Positions 15,001 through 64,000 of a stretch of DNA of 64,000 nt are shown here, one piece after another (position 1 is the stretch's first letter; every line of letters begins with the position of its first letter). The stretch covers positions 1 to 64,000 of the forward strand of contig JAUJYZ010001191.1 in the NCBI GenBank assembly GCA_033675265.1, written 5' to 3'. This DNA is from Actinostola sp. cb2023 (taxonomy: Eukaryota; Cnidaria; Anthozoa; Actiniaria; Actinostolidae). The notes below the pieces were generated by a model. It was not told where the DNA came from, did no database searches, and worked only from the letters and a program-made list of their open reading frames with translations. Position numbers and translations under genes: made by a program.

Positions 15001-18000
15001 AACTGCACAAATAACTCGGCGTAGCTACAATTTTAAAAAGATCTTCTATGCATGACTTTCTAGAAAACCTCTTCTAAACAAGAACTGCATAGATAACTCG
15101 GCGTAGCTACAATTGTAAAAAGATCTTCTATGCATGACTTTCTAGAAAACCTCTTCCAAACAAGAACTGCACAGATAACTCGGCGTAGCTACAATTTTAA
15201 AAAGATCTTCTACATGCATGACTTTCTAGAAAAGCTCTTCCAATCAAGAACTACACAGATAACTCGGCGTAGCTACAATTTTAAAAAGATCTTCTATGCA
15301 TGACTTTCTAGAAAACCTCTTCCAAACAAGAACTGCACAGATAACTCGGCGTAGCTACAATTTTAAAAAGATCTTCTATGCATGACTTTCTAGAAAACCT
15401 CTTCCAACTGATCAAGAACTGCATAGTTAACTCGGCGTAGCTACAATTGTAAAAAGATCTTCTATGCATGACTTTCTAGAAAGCCTCTTCCAAACAAGAA
15501 CTGCACAGATAACTCGGCGTAGCTACAATTGTAAAAAGATCTTCTATGCATGACTTTCTAGAAAAGCTCTTCCAAACAAGAACTGCACAGATAACTCGGC
15601 GTAGCTACAATTGTAAAAAGATCTTCTATGCATGACTTTCTAGAAAAGCTCTTCCAAACAAGAACTGCGCAGATAACTCGGCGTAGCTACATTTTAAAAA
15701 GATCTTCTATGCATGACTTTCTAGAAAACCTCTTCCAAACAAGAACTGCACAGATAACTCGGCGTAGCTACAATTTTAAAAAGATCTTCTATGCATGACT
15801 TTCTAGAAAAGCTCTTCCAAACAAGAACTGTACAGATAACTCGGCGTAGCTACAATTGTAAAAAGATCTTCTATGCATGACTTTCTAGAAAAGCTCTTCC
15901 AAACAAGAACTGCACAGATAACTCTGCGTAGCTACAATTGTAAAAAGATCTTCTATGCATGACTTTATAGAAAACCTCTTCCAACTGATCAAGAACTGCA
16001 TAGTTAACTCGGCGTAGCTACAATTTTAAAAAAGATCTTCTATGCATGACTTTCTAGAAAAGCTCTTCCAAACAAGAACTGCACAGATAACTCGGCGTAG
16101 CTACAATTGTAAAAAGATCTTCTATGCATGACTTTCTAGAAAAGCTCTTCCAAACAAGAACTGCACAGATAACTCGGCGTAGCTACAATTGTAAAAAGAT
16201 CTTCTATGCATGACTTTCTAGAAAACCTCTTCCAACTGATCAAGAACTGCATAGTTAACTCGGCGTAGCTACAATTGTAAAAAGATCTTCTATGCATGAC
16301 TTTCTAGAAAAGCTCTTCCAAACAAGAACTGCACAGATAACTCGGCGTAGCTACAATTGTAAAAAGATCTTCTATGCATGACTTTCTAGAAAACCTCTTC
16401 CAACTGATCAAGAACTGCATAGTTAACTCGGCGTAGCTACAATTGTAAAAAGATCTTCTATGCGTGACTTTCTAGAAAAGCTCTTCCAAACAAGAACTGC
16501 ACAGATAACTCGGCGTAGCTACAATTGTAAAAAGATCTTCTATGCATGACTTTCTAGAAAACCTCTTCCAAACAAGAACTGCACAGATAACTCGGCGTAG
16601 CTACAATTTTAAAAAGATCTTCTATGCATGACTTTCTAGAAACCTCTTCCAAACAAGAACTGCACAAATAACTCGGCGTAGCTACAATTTTAAAAAGATC
16701 TTCTATGCATGACTTTCTAGAAAAGCTCTTCCAAACAAGAACTGTACAGATAACTCGGCGTAGCTACAATTTTAAAAAGATCTTCTATGCATGACTTTCT
16801 AGAAAAGCTCTTCCAAACAAGAACTGTACAGATAACTCGGCGTAGCTACAATTGTAAAAAGATCTTCTATGCATGACTTTCTAGAAAACCTCTTCCAATC
16901 AAGAACTGCACAGATAACTCGGCGTAGCTACAATTTTAAAAAGATCTTCTATGCATGACTTTCTAGAAAACCTCTTCCAACTGATCAAGAACTGCATAGT
17001 TAACTCGGCGTAGCTACAATTTTAAAAAGATCTTCTATGCATGACTTTCTAGAAAAGCTCTTCCAAACAAGAACTGTACAGATAACTCGGCGTAGCTACA
17101 ATTTTAAAAAGATCTTCTATGCATGACTTTCTAGAAAAGCTCTTCCAAACAAGAAGTGTACAGATAACTCGGCGTAGCTACAATTGTAAAAAGATCTTCT
17201 ATGCATGACTCTCTAGAAAACCTCTTCTAAACAAGAACTGCACAGATAACTCGGCGTAGCTACAATTTTAAAAAGATCTTCTATGCATGACTTTCTAGAA
17301 ACCTCTTCCAAACAAGAACTGCACAGATAACTCGGCGTAGCTACAATTTTAAAAAGATCTTCTATGCATGACTTTCTAGAAACCTCTTCCAAACAAGAAC
17401 TGCACAAATAACTCGGCGTAGCTACAATTTTAAAAAGATCTTCTATGCATGACTTTCTAGAAAAACCTCTTCTAAACAAGAACTGCACAGATAACTCGGC
17501 GTAGCTACAATTGTAAAAAGATCTTCTATGCATGACTTTCTAGAAAACCTCTTCCAAACAAGAACTGCACAGATAACTCGGCGTAGCTACAATTTTAAAA
17601 AGATCTTCTACATGCATGACTTTCTAGAAAAGCTCTCCAATCAAGAACTGCACAGATAACTCGGCGTAGCTACAATTTTAAAAAGATCTTCTATGCATGA
17701 CTTTCTAGAAAACCTCTTCCAAACAAGAACTGCACAGATAACTCGGCGTAGCTACAATTTTAAAAAGATCTTCTATGCATGACTTTCTAGAAAACCTCTT
17801 CCAACTGATCAAGAACTGCATAGTTAACTCGGCGTAGCTACAATTGTAAAAAGATCTTCTATGCATGACTTTCTAGAAAAGCCTCTTCCAAACAAGAACT
17901 GCACAGATAACTCGGCGTAGCTACAATTGTAAAAAGATCTTCTATGCATGACTTTCTAGAAAACCTCTTCCAACTGATCAAGAACTGCATAGTTAACTCG

Positions 18001-19960
18001 GCTTAGCTACAATTGTAAAAAGATCTTCTATGCATGACTTTCTAGAAAAGCTCTTCCAAACAAGAACTGCGCAGATAACTCGGCGTAGCTACAATTTTAA
18101 AAAGATCTTCTATGCATGACTTTCTAGAAAACCTCTTCCAAACAAGAACTGCACAGATAACTCGGCGTAGCTACAATTTTAAAAAGATCTTCTATGCATG
18201 ACTTTCTAGAAAAGCTCTTCCAAACAAGAACTGTACAGATAACTCGGCGTAGCTACAATTGTAAAAAGATCTTCTATGCATGACTTTCTAGAAAAGCTCT
18301 TCCAAACAAGAACTGCACAGATAACTCTGCGTAGCTACAATTGTAAAAAGATCTTCTATGCATGACTTTATAGAAAACCTCTTCCAACTGATCAAGAACT
18401 GCATAGTTAACTCGGCGTAGCTACAATTTTAAAAAGATCTTCTATGCATGACTTTCTAGAAAAGCTCTTCCAAACAAGAACTGCACAGATAACTCGGCGT
18501 AGCTACAATTGTAAAAAGATCTTCTATGCATGACTTTCTAGAAAAGCTCTTCCAAACAAGAACTGCACAGATAACTCGGCGTAGCTACAATTGTAAAAAG
18601 ATCTTCTATGCATGACTTTCTAGAAAACCTCTTCCAACTGATCAAGAACTGCATAGTTAACTCGGCGTAGCTACAATGTTGTAAAAAGATCTTCTATGCA
18701 TGACTTTCTAGAAAAGCTCTTCCAAACAAGAACTGCACAGATAACTCGGCGTAGCTACAATTGTAAAAAGATCTTCTATGCATGACTTTCTAGAAAACCT
18801 CTTCCAACTGATCAAGAACTGCATAGTTAACTCGGCGTAGCTACAATTGTAAAAAGATCTTCTATGCGTGACTTTCTAGAAAAGCTCTTCCAAACAAGAA
18901 CTGCACAGATAACTCGGCGTAGCTACAATTGTAAAAAGATCTTCTATGCATGACTTTCTAGAAAACCTCTTCCAAACAAGAACTGCACAGATAACTCGGC
19001 GTAGCTACAATTTTAAAAAGATCTTCTATGCATGACTTTCTAGAAACCTCTTCCGCGAAAACAAGAACTGCACAAATAACTCGGCGTAGCTACAATTTTA
19101 AAAAGATCTTCTATGCATGACTTTCTAGAAAAGCTCTTCCAAACAAGAACTGTACAGATAACTCGGCGTAGCTACAATTTTAAAGATCTTCTATGCATGA
19201 CTTTCTAGAAAAGCTCTTCCAAACAAGAACTGTACAGATAACTCGGCGTAGCTACAATTGTAAAAAGATCTTCTATGCATGACTTTCTAGAAAACCTCTT
19301 CCAATCAAGAACTGCACAGATAACTCGGCGTAGCTACAATTTTAAAAAGATCTTCTATGCATGACTTTCTAGAAAACCTCTTCCAACTGATCAAGAACTG
19401 CATAGTTAACTCGGCGTAGCTACAATTTTAAAAATAACTTCTATGCATGACTTTCTAGAAACCTCTTCCAAACAAGAACTGCACAGATAACTCGGCGTAG
19501 CTACAATTTTACACTAAAATATTTTTCTATGCATGACTCTCTAGAAATTCGACTCTTCTAAACAAGAACTGCACAGATAACTCGGCGTAGCTACAATGCT
19601 TTTCAAAAGATCTTCTATGCATGATTTTTCTAGAAAAGCTCTTCCAAACAAGAACTGTACAGATAACTCGGCGTAGCTACAATTTGAGTACCAGCTCGAA
19701 AAAGATCTTCTATGCATGACTTTCTAGAAAAGCTCTTCCAAACAAGAAGTGTACAGATAACTCGGCGTAGCTACAATTGTAAAAAGATCTTCTATGCATG
19801 ACTCTCTAGAAACCTCTTCTAAACAAGAACTGCACAGATAACTCGGCGTAGCTACAATTTTAAAAAGATCTTCTATGCATGACTTTCTAGAAACCTCTTC
19901 CAAACAAGAACTGCACAGATAACTCGGCGTAGCTACAATTTTAAAAAGAACTTCTATGCG
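1..19960. repeat. Satellite DNA array, 82-bp monomer (about 240 copies)
   Basis: Head-to-tail monomers repeat every 82 bp from base 1; the array continues off the left edge. Each monomer carries the palindromes AGATCT, ATGCAT and TCTAGA in the same order. A second monomer class is 86 bp: it reads CCAACTGATCAAGAACTG where the common one reads CCAAACAAGAACTG, and usually has GTTAAC in place of GATAAC. Within monomers the A/G choice in CAATTTTAAA versus CAATTGTAAA is polymorphic. Copies are almost identical over most of the array and become ragged, with insertions, from about 19500 to the right edge, where the last monomer is cut off near 19960. No gene is visible; the one long minus-strand open frame (17213-17533) is a read-through of monomers. 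Tandem satellite identity is certain; a centromeric or heterochromatic role is unknown. Confidence 0.98.
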
Positions 19961-20752
19961 TTCCTTTTTTGTAAGATTATATTTGAGATATGAATTATGC
20001 AGGGTTTTTGTTTTATCCGTAATGACAATGCTGTCACGATGAAGTCACTTATATAATAGCCATGGGTAGCCTTTTTGAGAAAGACGGCTGTGTGCACGAT
20101 TACAGGTATATAACTACTACACGCACCTAAAATATTGGCTTTTGATTTTGAACTTGATGCAATTTTAAAATTAATTTGTAAAGATTTTGAGTAGAACTGG
20201 CTGTCAGAAAATTGGTTGGTTAGGAAGTTGACTTGAAATTCTTCCATACGAATATACAAATAAGAAATATACGCTGGCAACTACCCCAGTCAATATCAGG
20301 TGCCTGACGTCGTCATATAGTGTGTAATCTCCTGTATTTCTGGTTTAGGTCATCAGCTAGTCTTACATTCATTATAATTGTGTTCTTCAGGGCGATCCAT
20401 GAGAATTCGCACACTTGTCACCAATGTCTCCAGTCTTCATTACCGTTGTTTGGAGTGATCTTGACGGCCAACCAATGAATGCCTTCTAGGCACAGTGTCA
20501 ACAGGATGCAGCTCATACTATCCGTAATTACACCTCTCTATAAAGACGAATAGCCTGCTCTCGCGCCACGACATCTCGACTAACAAAGCCAACCTTCAGT
20601 TCATTAGATTTAAACTGATCAAAATTTCAGATCCCGAGACCGAGAGACAAAGCCGCACAATTGCACCTTACAGGGCAGAAAAGCAATTCGTGAGATTTTG
20701 TCGATAACTTTGTTGATCGTAAAGATTCCCAAACAAAACCCAGCCAAGCTGA
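19961..20752. other. Unique sequence between satellite and TRPA1-like gene (putative promoter/5' UTR)
   Basis: Non-repetitive AT-rich sequence with no convincing coding region. It must hold the promoter and 5' UTR of the channel gene, or an upstream non-coding exon, but I see no clear TATA box or initiator. An in-frame TGA lies directly before the predicted ATG at 20753, which supports that start. Confidence 0.5.
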
Positions 20753-59780
<39,028 letters not shown>

Positions 59781-60118
59781 ACTGACTGTATGACCCTGAG
59801 TACAGAGAGCATTCTGGGAAGACTCTAGACTGACTGTATGACCCTGAGTACAGAGAGCATTCTGGGAAGACTCTAGACTGACTGTATGACCCTGAGTACA
59901 GAGAGCATTCTGGGAAGACTCTAGACTGACTGTATGACCCTGAGTACAGATAGCATTCTGGGAAGACTCTAGACTGACTGTATGACCCTGAGTACAGAGA
60001 GCATTCTGGGAAGACTCTAGACTGACTGTATGACCCTGAGTACAGAGAGCATTCTGGGAAGACTCTCCACTGTCATTTACTTATCATTTAATTACATGTG
60101 TACATATCTCCGCTGCTT

Positions 60119-60124
60119 AATAAA
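60119..60124 (+). terminator. Candidate polyadenylation signal AATAAA
   Basis: AATAAA followed by AATAAAA at about 60152, 340-370 bp after the stop codon of the channel gene and past the 48-bp array. A fitting but unproven 3' end. Confidence 0.55.
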
Positions 60125-60204
60125 ATATTGTGCTTCAGATCCGACAATACAATAAAAACCTCCAAAGTAAACATGAAGGTATACCTTCAAGATATTATCA
60201 TAGG

Positions 60205-60358
60205 CTAAATGAATGGGTTAAATGAATGGGTTAAATGAATGGGTTAAATGAATGGGTTAAATGAATGGGCTAAATGAATGGGTTAAATGAATGGGTTAAA
60301 TGAATGAGTTATAAATGAATGGGAAAAATGAATGGCCTAAATGAATGGGCTAAATGAT
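60205..60358. repeat. 13-bp repeat AAATGAATGGGTT, intergenic
   Basis: About 11 copies, some with GGCT or GAGTTAT in place of GGTT. Between the two genes. Confidence 0.95.
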
Positions 60359-60709
60359 GCGGCGGGTACATTTTGGCTCGACTGAGAATTCTCGTGGCAA
60401 ATAAAACTAACCATCTATTTGCACTACTTCCCATTCAATCGCGTCAAGAAAATATCTTGCAATCAAAGAATCATTGGGCGATGAACAATGACGTCATTGC
60501 TCACGCAAAGACTCACGGGCAAAGTTCTGGAATGTAAATTTGCATGCGCGCGCACGTCGTCATAGACGCGTCAATTGCGCTTGGATGCTCATGCATCTGT
60601 GTTTTCTGTGTTTTCAGTTTTCTGTAATTCTTGTCAGAATATAAAATGTAGGAACAATTAAATACTCGCTCGACAGCCGAATAAGAGGCTTAAAGTCGTC
60701 TGACCTCCG
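60359..60709. promoter_or_regulatory. Putative promoter/5' UTR of the Ig-kringle gene
   Basis: Unique sequence upstream of the ATG at 60710, with TGACGTCATT at about 60491. An in-frame TGA at 60701-60703 supports the start. No clear TATA box. Confidence 0.35.
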
Positions 60710-61358
60710 ATGCGAAATCTTGTAGTCTTTCTGGTCGTGTTATCAGCGACTTCTTTTCCCGCGGTCACTGGATTCTTGTGGGACAAAGAAGTGGAAATCG
60801 TACGATCAGAATGGTCTTCAGTCGTTGTCATAGTTCGCCACGTCGAATACATGGGTGTCGGTGATAACGGCACGTTAGACTGCAGTGTGCCTGGATTTAC
60901 GAAGTACCGATGGACCATCATCAATAAAGCTACAAAACAAGGCTACACGGAGTCCTACGTCATGGGAACGGGCGAGGAAAAAATCGCCGCATCGCAGTCG
61001 CAAATCAAGATCGGCGACGGTGGATTCCCGCTTGTGAATGACCTCATGGTCGTTTCCTGCGAGGCCTTGGTCGGGCTTAACCCGCGCATGCAGATCATCT
61101 GGGCCATTACCAGGCTCCACTCGCCCCTGGGATACCCCACAGATCCACGTGTTTGTAATTATGGCGGGAAAAGCTTCGAGACCAACTGTACGTGGTATCA
61201 GTGGACGTACAAGAGGGGTTGTTATTACGATAAAGGGTTGGAGTACACTGGCAGTGTTAACCACGCCAGACATCTCAAGTGTAAATACTGGCACATGTCA
61301 ACTGGGATGAATAACGAGTCACATGTTATTGCGAGATTGATGGGGATCTTTCAGAAAG
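60710..61358 (+). CDS. Ig-kringle gene exon 1
   Basis: Residues 1-216: signal peptide, first Ig-like domain and N-terminal half of the kringle (CYYDKGLEYTGSVNHARHLK, CKYW). Donor AAAG|gtaaga, phase 1. Confidence 0.9.
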
Positions 61359-63937
61359 GTAAGAATGATGAACTAAGAAATTGAACGAATGGATGAAATG
61401 GATGAACGAACGAATGGATGAACGAACGAATGGATGAACGAATGGATGAACGAATGGACAAACGAATGGGATGATAGATGATTGATAGATGGGTGAACGA
61501 ATGGATGAACGAATGGATGAACGAACGAATGGATGAACGAATGGATGAACGAATGGACAAACGAATGGGATGATAGATGATTGATAGATGGGTGCACGAA
61601 TGGATGGATAGATGGTAGATGGATGGGTGAACGAATGAACGGACGGATGGTCGAATGAATGGATGGATCGATGGGTGAATAAATAATCGAACTGATGGGT
61701 GAACGAATAAATTAAAGAAATAATAGATGGATGATGGATGGGAGAATGGAGAGGATAAATGGATGATGTATCAGTGAGTGAATGAATAAATGACGAAACC
61801 AATGCTTATAAATTAAATGAACAAGTATAATCTACTAATAGCACATACATTCAATCACTATATGGTTTTCCATAAACATCTCTTTGTATTGTTTTCTGTC
61901 AGGTGGACATGACTACTGCAGAAACATCCCCGTCAACCCAACTTGTTATCTCAAAAAACGAGAGATCGATTCCTGCAAAGCAGAGGCGTTGAGTCAGCCG
62001 TGGTGCTTCTCTGACGACCATCCCGACGAGAAGCCCTACTCGATTCACTACTGCAACATCCCGGAGTGTTCGTCATGTGTATACGGTAATGGAGGTGGGA
62101 AGTTTAAAGTTTACCCCCACAGAAAATTCCCTGTATATCTCGGTAGAAGCATCAAGACGACAAGAAAGGTGAATGGGAACCCTGTGTTGTGCATGCAGGG
62201 GACTGGGTGGCAAGATAATGTGTGCAGGACAAACCTGACAATCCAGACGAAGTGGATGGACGACCCTCATGTTATCACCAAGGCAACGCCTCATTGCTAT
62301 GTGGCCAAGCCTGGAGTTGACGCGAGCAAAGTCAAGGAGGTCCCGCATAAGAAGTTGGAGTTGGCGGAGTGTAAGTTCCGTCAGTGTACCGTTAGACAGG
62401 TCTGGTTTCTGTTCTTTAATACGTACGGCAAACCTTTTGTAATGGAGTCCAATTTCAAAGGGGTAAAAATCGAACTGGTTGCGGGACGGAAGGAGGAGCA
62501 GATCAAATTCGCAGCATTTGGTATTCATCAAGTGAGCGGACTGAGCTTGGGATCCAGGGACTATCGCGTCTCCAACTACCTGGGTTCATTCTCGCTGCAA
62601 ACCAGGCAACCACCCGAGAAGATGAGCGTGTTGACGATACGGAATGTCAAAAAGCAATATTCAGGGCAGTACTTCCTGGAGTACAAGTTCATTGAAGCTG
62701 ATCCTTCCATCGAGGAAGCAATCTACAAAGTCAACTTTCAAATCGACGTCAAACAGCCGTCGTCATTCTCATTGAACCCAACAGTACTTAAAGTCTGCGT
62801 CAAAGGAGACGGGAAAATAAGCGCCAAAGTCAACGGACACTTTGCTATTCTTGAAGACACGATAACGTGGAAGTATGGCTTGAGCAGGAAGAATATCAAG
62901 ACGAAGATCGTACCACAGATCACGCGGTTTGAACTGAGCGCAGACGCGAAGAGTTTGTCGGTCAAGAGGGTCACCGAGGAATTATGGGTACACGTGGAAG
63001 GACGAAGTTACTCGGGGATGGCCTCGGCAATAGCACAGGTTTCTCTGAAAGGTAAGTCTTCCTGCAAACTTTTATGTTGTAATTTACATTATCATTCACA
63101 TTATTTTCTCCGGGATTTTCATTGGTCGAGAGACGACTACGTCACTGCAGATAACTTCCTACGAATAAGTGTTTTCGTTCTCCTCGACAATGGCAGCTCG
63201 ATTTTTTCCAGAGTTGTTGCTTTAGGTCAGAGAAAATAATGTGAATGATAAAACAATTATGGAACTCGGTTTTTGCAAAATATCGTGATTTTGTCAGTGG
63301 CTCGCAGATAATTATTCTGCTCGTCACTGACAAATTACGATATTTTGCTCAACATCGTCCAATCGATGTAATTACTAATTATTTTTTATCATTAGTATTA
63401 TTTATTAGTATTATTTATTATTGTTATTATTTATTATTATATACATAATGTAGACAAACAAGGTCTAATATAATTCTGTTTGGTTTCTCAGACCAACCGT
63501 TCCTGAAGCCAGTGAGCCCCCTTGTTCAATATGCTTTACCCGGCGATGACGTCACTCTCATCATCGAAAGCAACCAATTACAGCGCGTCACGTGGGTGTT
63601 CGACGCCATGGTGATAGCGAGTTTACCCGACGATCCAAATATGGGTTTCCGTCGAACTCCCCGTGGAGACAATGTAGTGACGTCATTGGTTGTGAGTGAC
63701 GTCAGAGAGCATCACTATGGAAACTACCACGTGGAAGCGATACTCGACGGCTGTAAGAATCGTATTGTATTCGAGGTTAAGCATTCCAGCGGTAAGTGGG
63801 TTATTGTCATGCGCAGTGAGATGTGATGCTTCGTAAAAGTTATTAAATTTTTCTTCTGTTTTGACTAGAAAATCCCGAGTTTGAAAACCTGCAGACGCCT
63901 ACCAAGCCAGCTCTACCGATTGTATTTAACAGAACTG
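60710..63937 (+). CDS. Secreted or membrane Ig-like/kringle protein, 5' part (runs off window)
   Basis: Exons 60710-61358, 61903-63051, 63492-63791, 63869-63937; all junctions phase 1; about 722 residues visible and the last donor (ACTG|gtatgt) shows it continues. Residues 1-21 are a signal peptide (MRNLVVFLVVLSATSFPAVTG). Residues 22-135: Ig-like, Cys58, Trp68, Cys117. Residues 171-272: kringle with Cys171, Cys191 (CKYW), Cys222 (DYCRN), Cys251 (QPWCF), Cys267 (IHYC), Cys272. About 275-385: a second diverged kringle-like segment (GRSIKTTRKVNG, PHCYV). Then Ig-like segments (YSGQYFLEY at about residue 470-480; YGNYHV in exon 3). Ig plus kringle occurs in ROR kinases, but no Frizzled or kinase domain is seen here. 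Function unknown; an adhesion or recognition role is a guess. Confidence 0.88.
61359..61902. repeat. GAATGGATGAAC-type repeat in intron 1 of the Ig-kringle gene
   Basis: From about 61383 to 61790, irregular GAAC/GAATGGAT units; a segment of about 94 bp (GGACAAACGAATGGGATGAT to GATGGGTGAACG) is duplicated. Reverse-strand Ser/His/Pro frames over it are spurious. Confidence 0.92.
61903..63051 (+). CDS. Ig-kringle gene exon 2
   Basis: Residues 217-599: C-terminal half of the kringle (GHDYCRN to IHYCNIPEC), the second kringle-like segment and two Ig-like segments (IRNVKKQYSGQYFLEYKF; later TITWKYGL). Acceptor TTTTCTGTCAG, donor AAAG|gtaagt, phase 1. One long exon of 1149 nt. Confidence 0.92.
63052..63491. 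other. Intron 2 of the Ig-kringle gene
   Basis: AT-rich, with an inverted pair around AAAATATCGTGATTTTGTCA (about 63276-63345; the inverse TGACAAATTACGATATTTTG) and a short ATT-rich run at 63380-63445. Confidence 0.7.
63492..63791 (+). CDS. Ig-kringle gene exon 3, one Ig-like domain
   Basis: Residues 600-699: DQPFLKPVSPLVQYALPGDD, then VTLIIESNQLQRVTWVF and LVVSDVREHHYGNYHVEAI. It has the W and D-x-x-x-Y pattern of an Ig fold but lacks the first core Cys. Symmetric phase 1-1 module. Confidence 0.9.
63869..63937 (+). CDS. Ig-kringle gene exon 4 (69 nt)
   Basis: Residues 700-722: ENPEFENLQTPTKPALPIVF then NRT. Pro/Thr-rich linker. Acceptor TTTTGACTAG, donor ACTG|gtatgt, phase 1-1. Small, so supported mainly by phase and splice sites. 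Confidence 0.7.
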
Positions 63938-64000
63938 GTATGTCTCGTTTCGCTAGGGATTATAGGACTGTTTAGGGGACGCTTTATTTTCAATAGGGTG

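Noticed and set aside
17213..17533. 106-codon minus-strand protein in the satellite
   Set aside because: Periodic translation of four monomers that happen to lack a stop; other monomers break it.
1..19960. CRISPR array
   Set aside because: The units are continuous 82-bp monomers with no unique spacers, in a eukaryotic sequence.
61326..61802. Ser/His/Ile-rich minus-strand frames
   Set aside because: Antisense of the GAATGGAT repeat in intron 1 of the Ig-kringle gene.

Overview
This is an animal nuclear genome window: spliced genes with GT-AG introns, AT-rich introns, and many inverted-repeat (MITE-like) insertions. The TRPA-type channel and the Ig/kringle secreted protein fit an early-branching metazoan such as a cnidarian, but that placement is an inference from gene content and I cannot name a species.

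Layout. (1) 1-19960 is one uninterrupted satellite array of an 82-bp monomer (about 240 copies) with an 86-bp variant and traces of higher-order blocks. (2) 19961-20752 is unique sequence upstream of the first gene. (3) 20753-59780 (+) is a complete TRPA1-like channel gene. I assembled it by hand as 30 coding exons; every junction keeps frame and uses GT-AG. The predicted protein is 1128 aa, close to vertebrate TRPA1, with an N-terminal ankyrin stack, a pre-S1 linker, S1-S6 and a C-terminal helix region. (4) 60710 to the window end (+) is the 5' part of a gene for a secreted or membrane protein with a signal peptide, an Ig-like domain, one well-formed kringle, one diverged kringle and further Ig-like domains. 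Four exons are visible, all joined in phase 1, and the gene runs off the window.

The striking feature is the introns of the channel gene. Many carry their own tandem array (5, 8, 17, 21, 23, 24, 30 and 31 bp units and others), and several arrays are built from the edges of the gene's own exons. The 3' end of exon 23 with its splice donor is repeated about 94 times (69-bp unit, 1719-bp higher-order unit). The acceptor and 5' end of exon 11 are repeated upstream of the real exon. The 3' end and donor of exon 26 are duplicated. The 3' end of the last exon, stop codon included, is repeated about seven times. A mosaic copy of exon 2 lies inside a minisatellite in intron 2. Two other intronic arrays (introns 6 and 17) are open in frame with the preceding exon, so intron retention would add long repetitive tails. 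The very long open frames over these arrays follow from units that lack stops and are not separate genes.

Inverted-repeat elements flanked by TA, TTAA or a 9-bp direct repeat are scattered through the introns; one sits inside the exon-23 array. I saw no tRNA, rRNA or CRISPR array.
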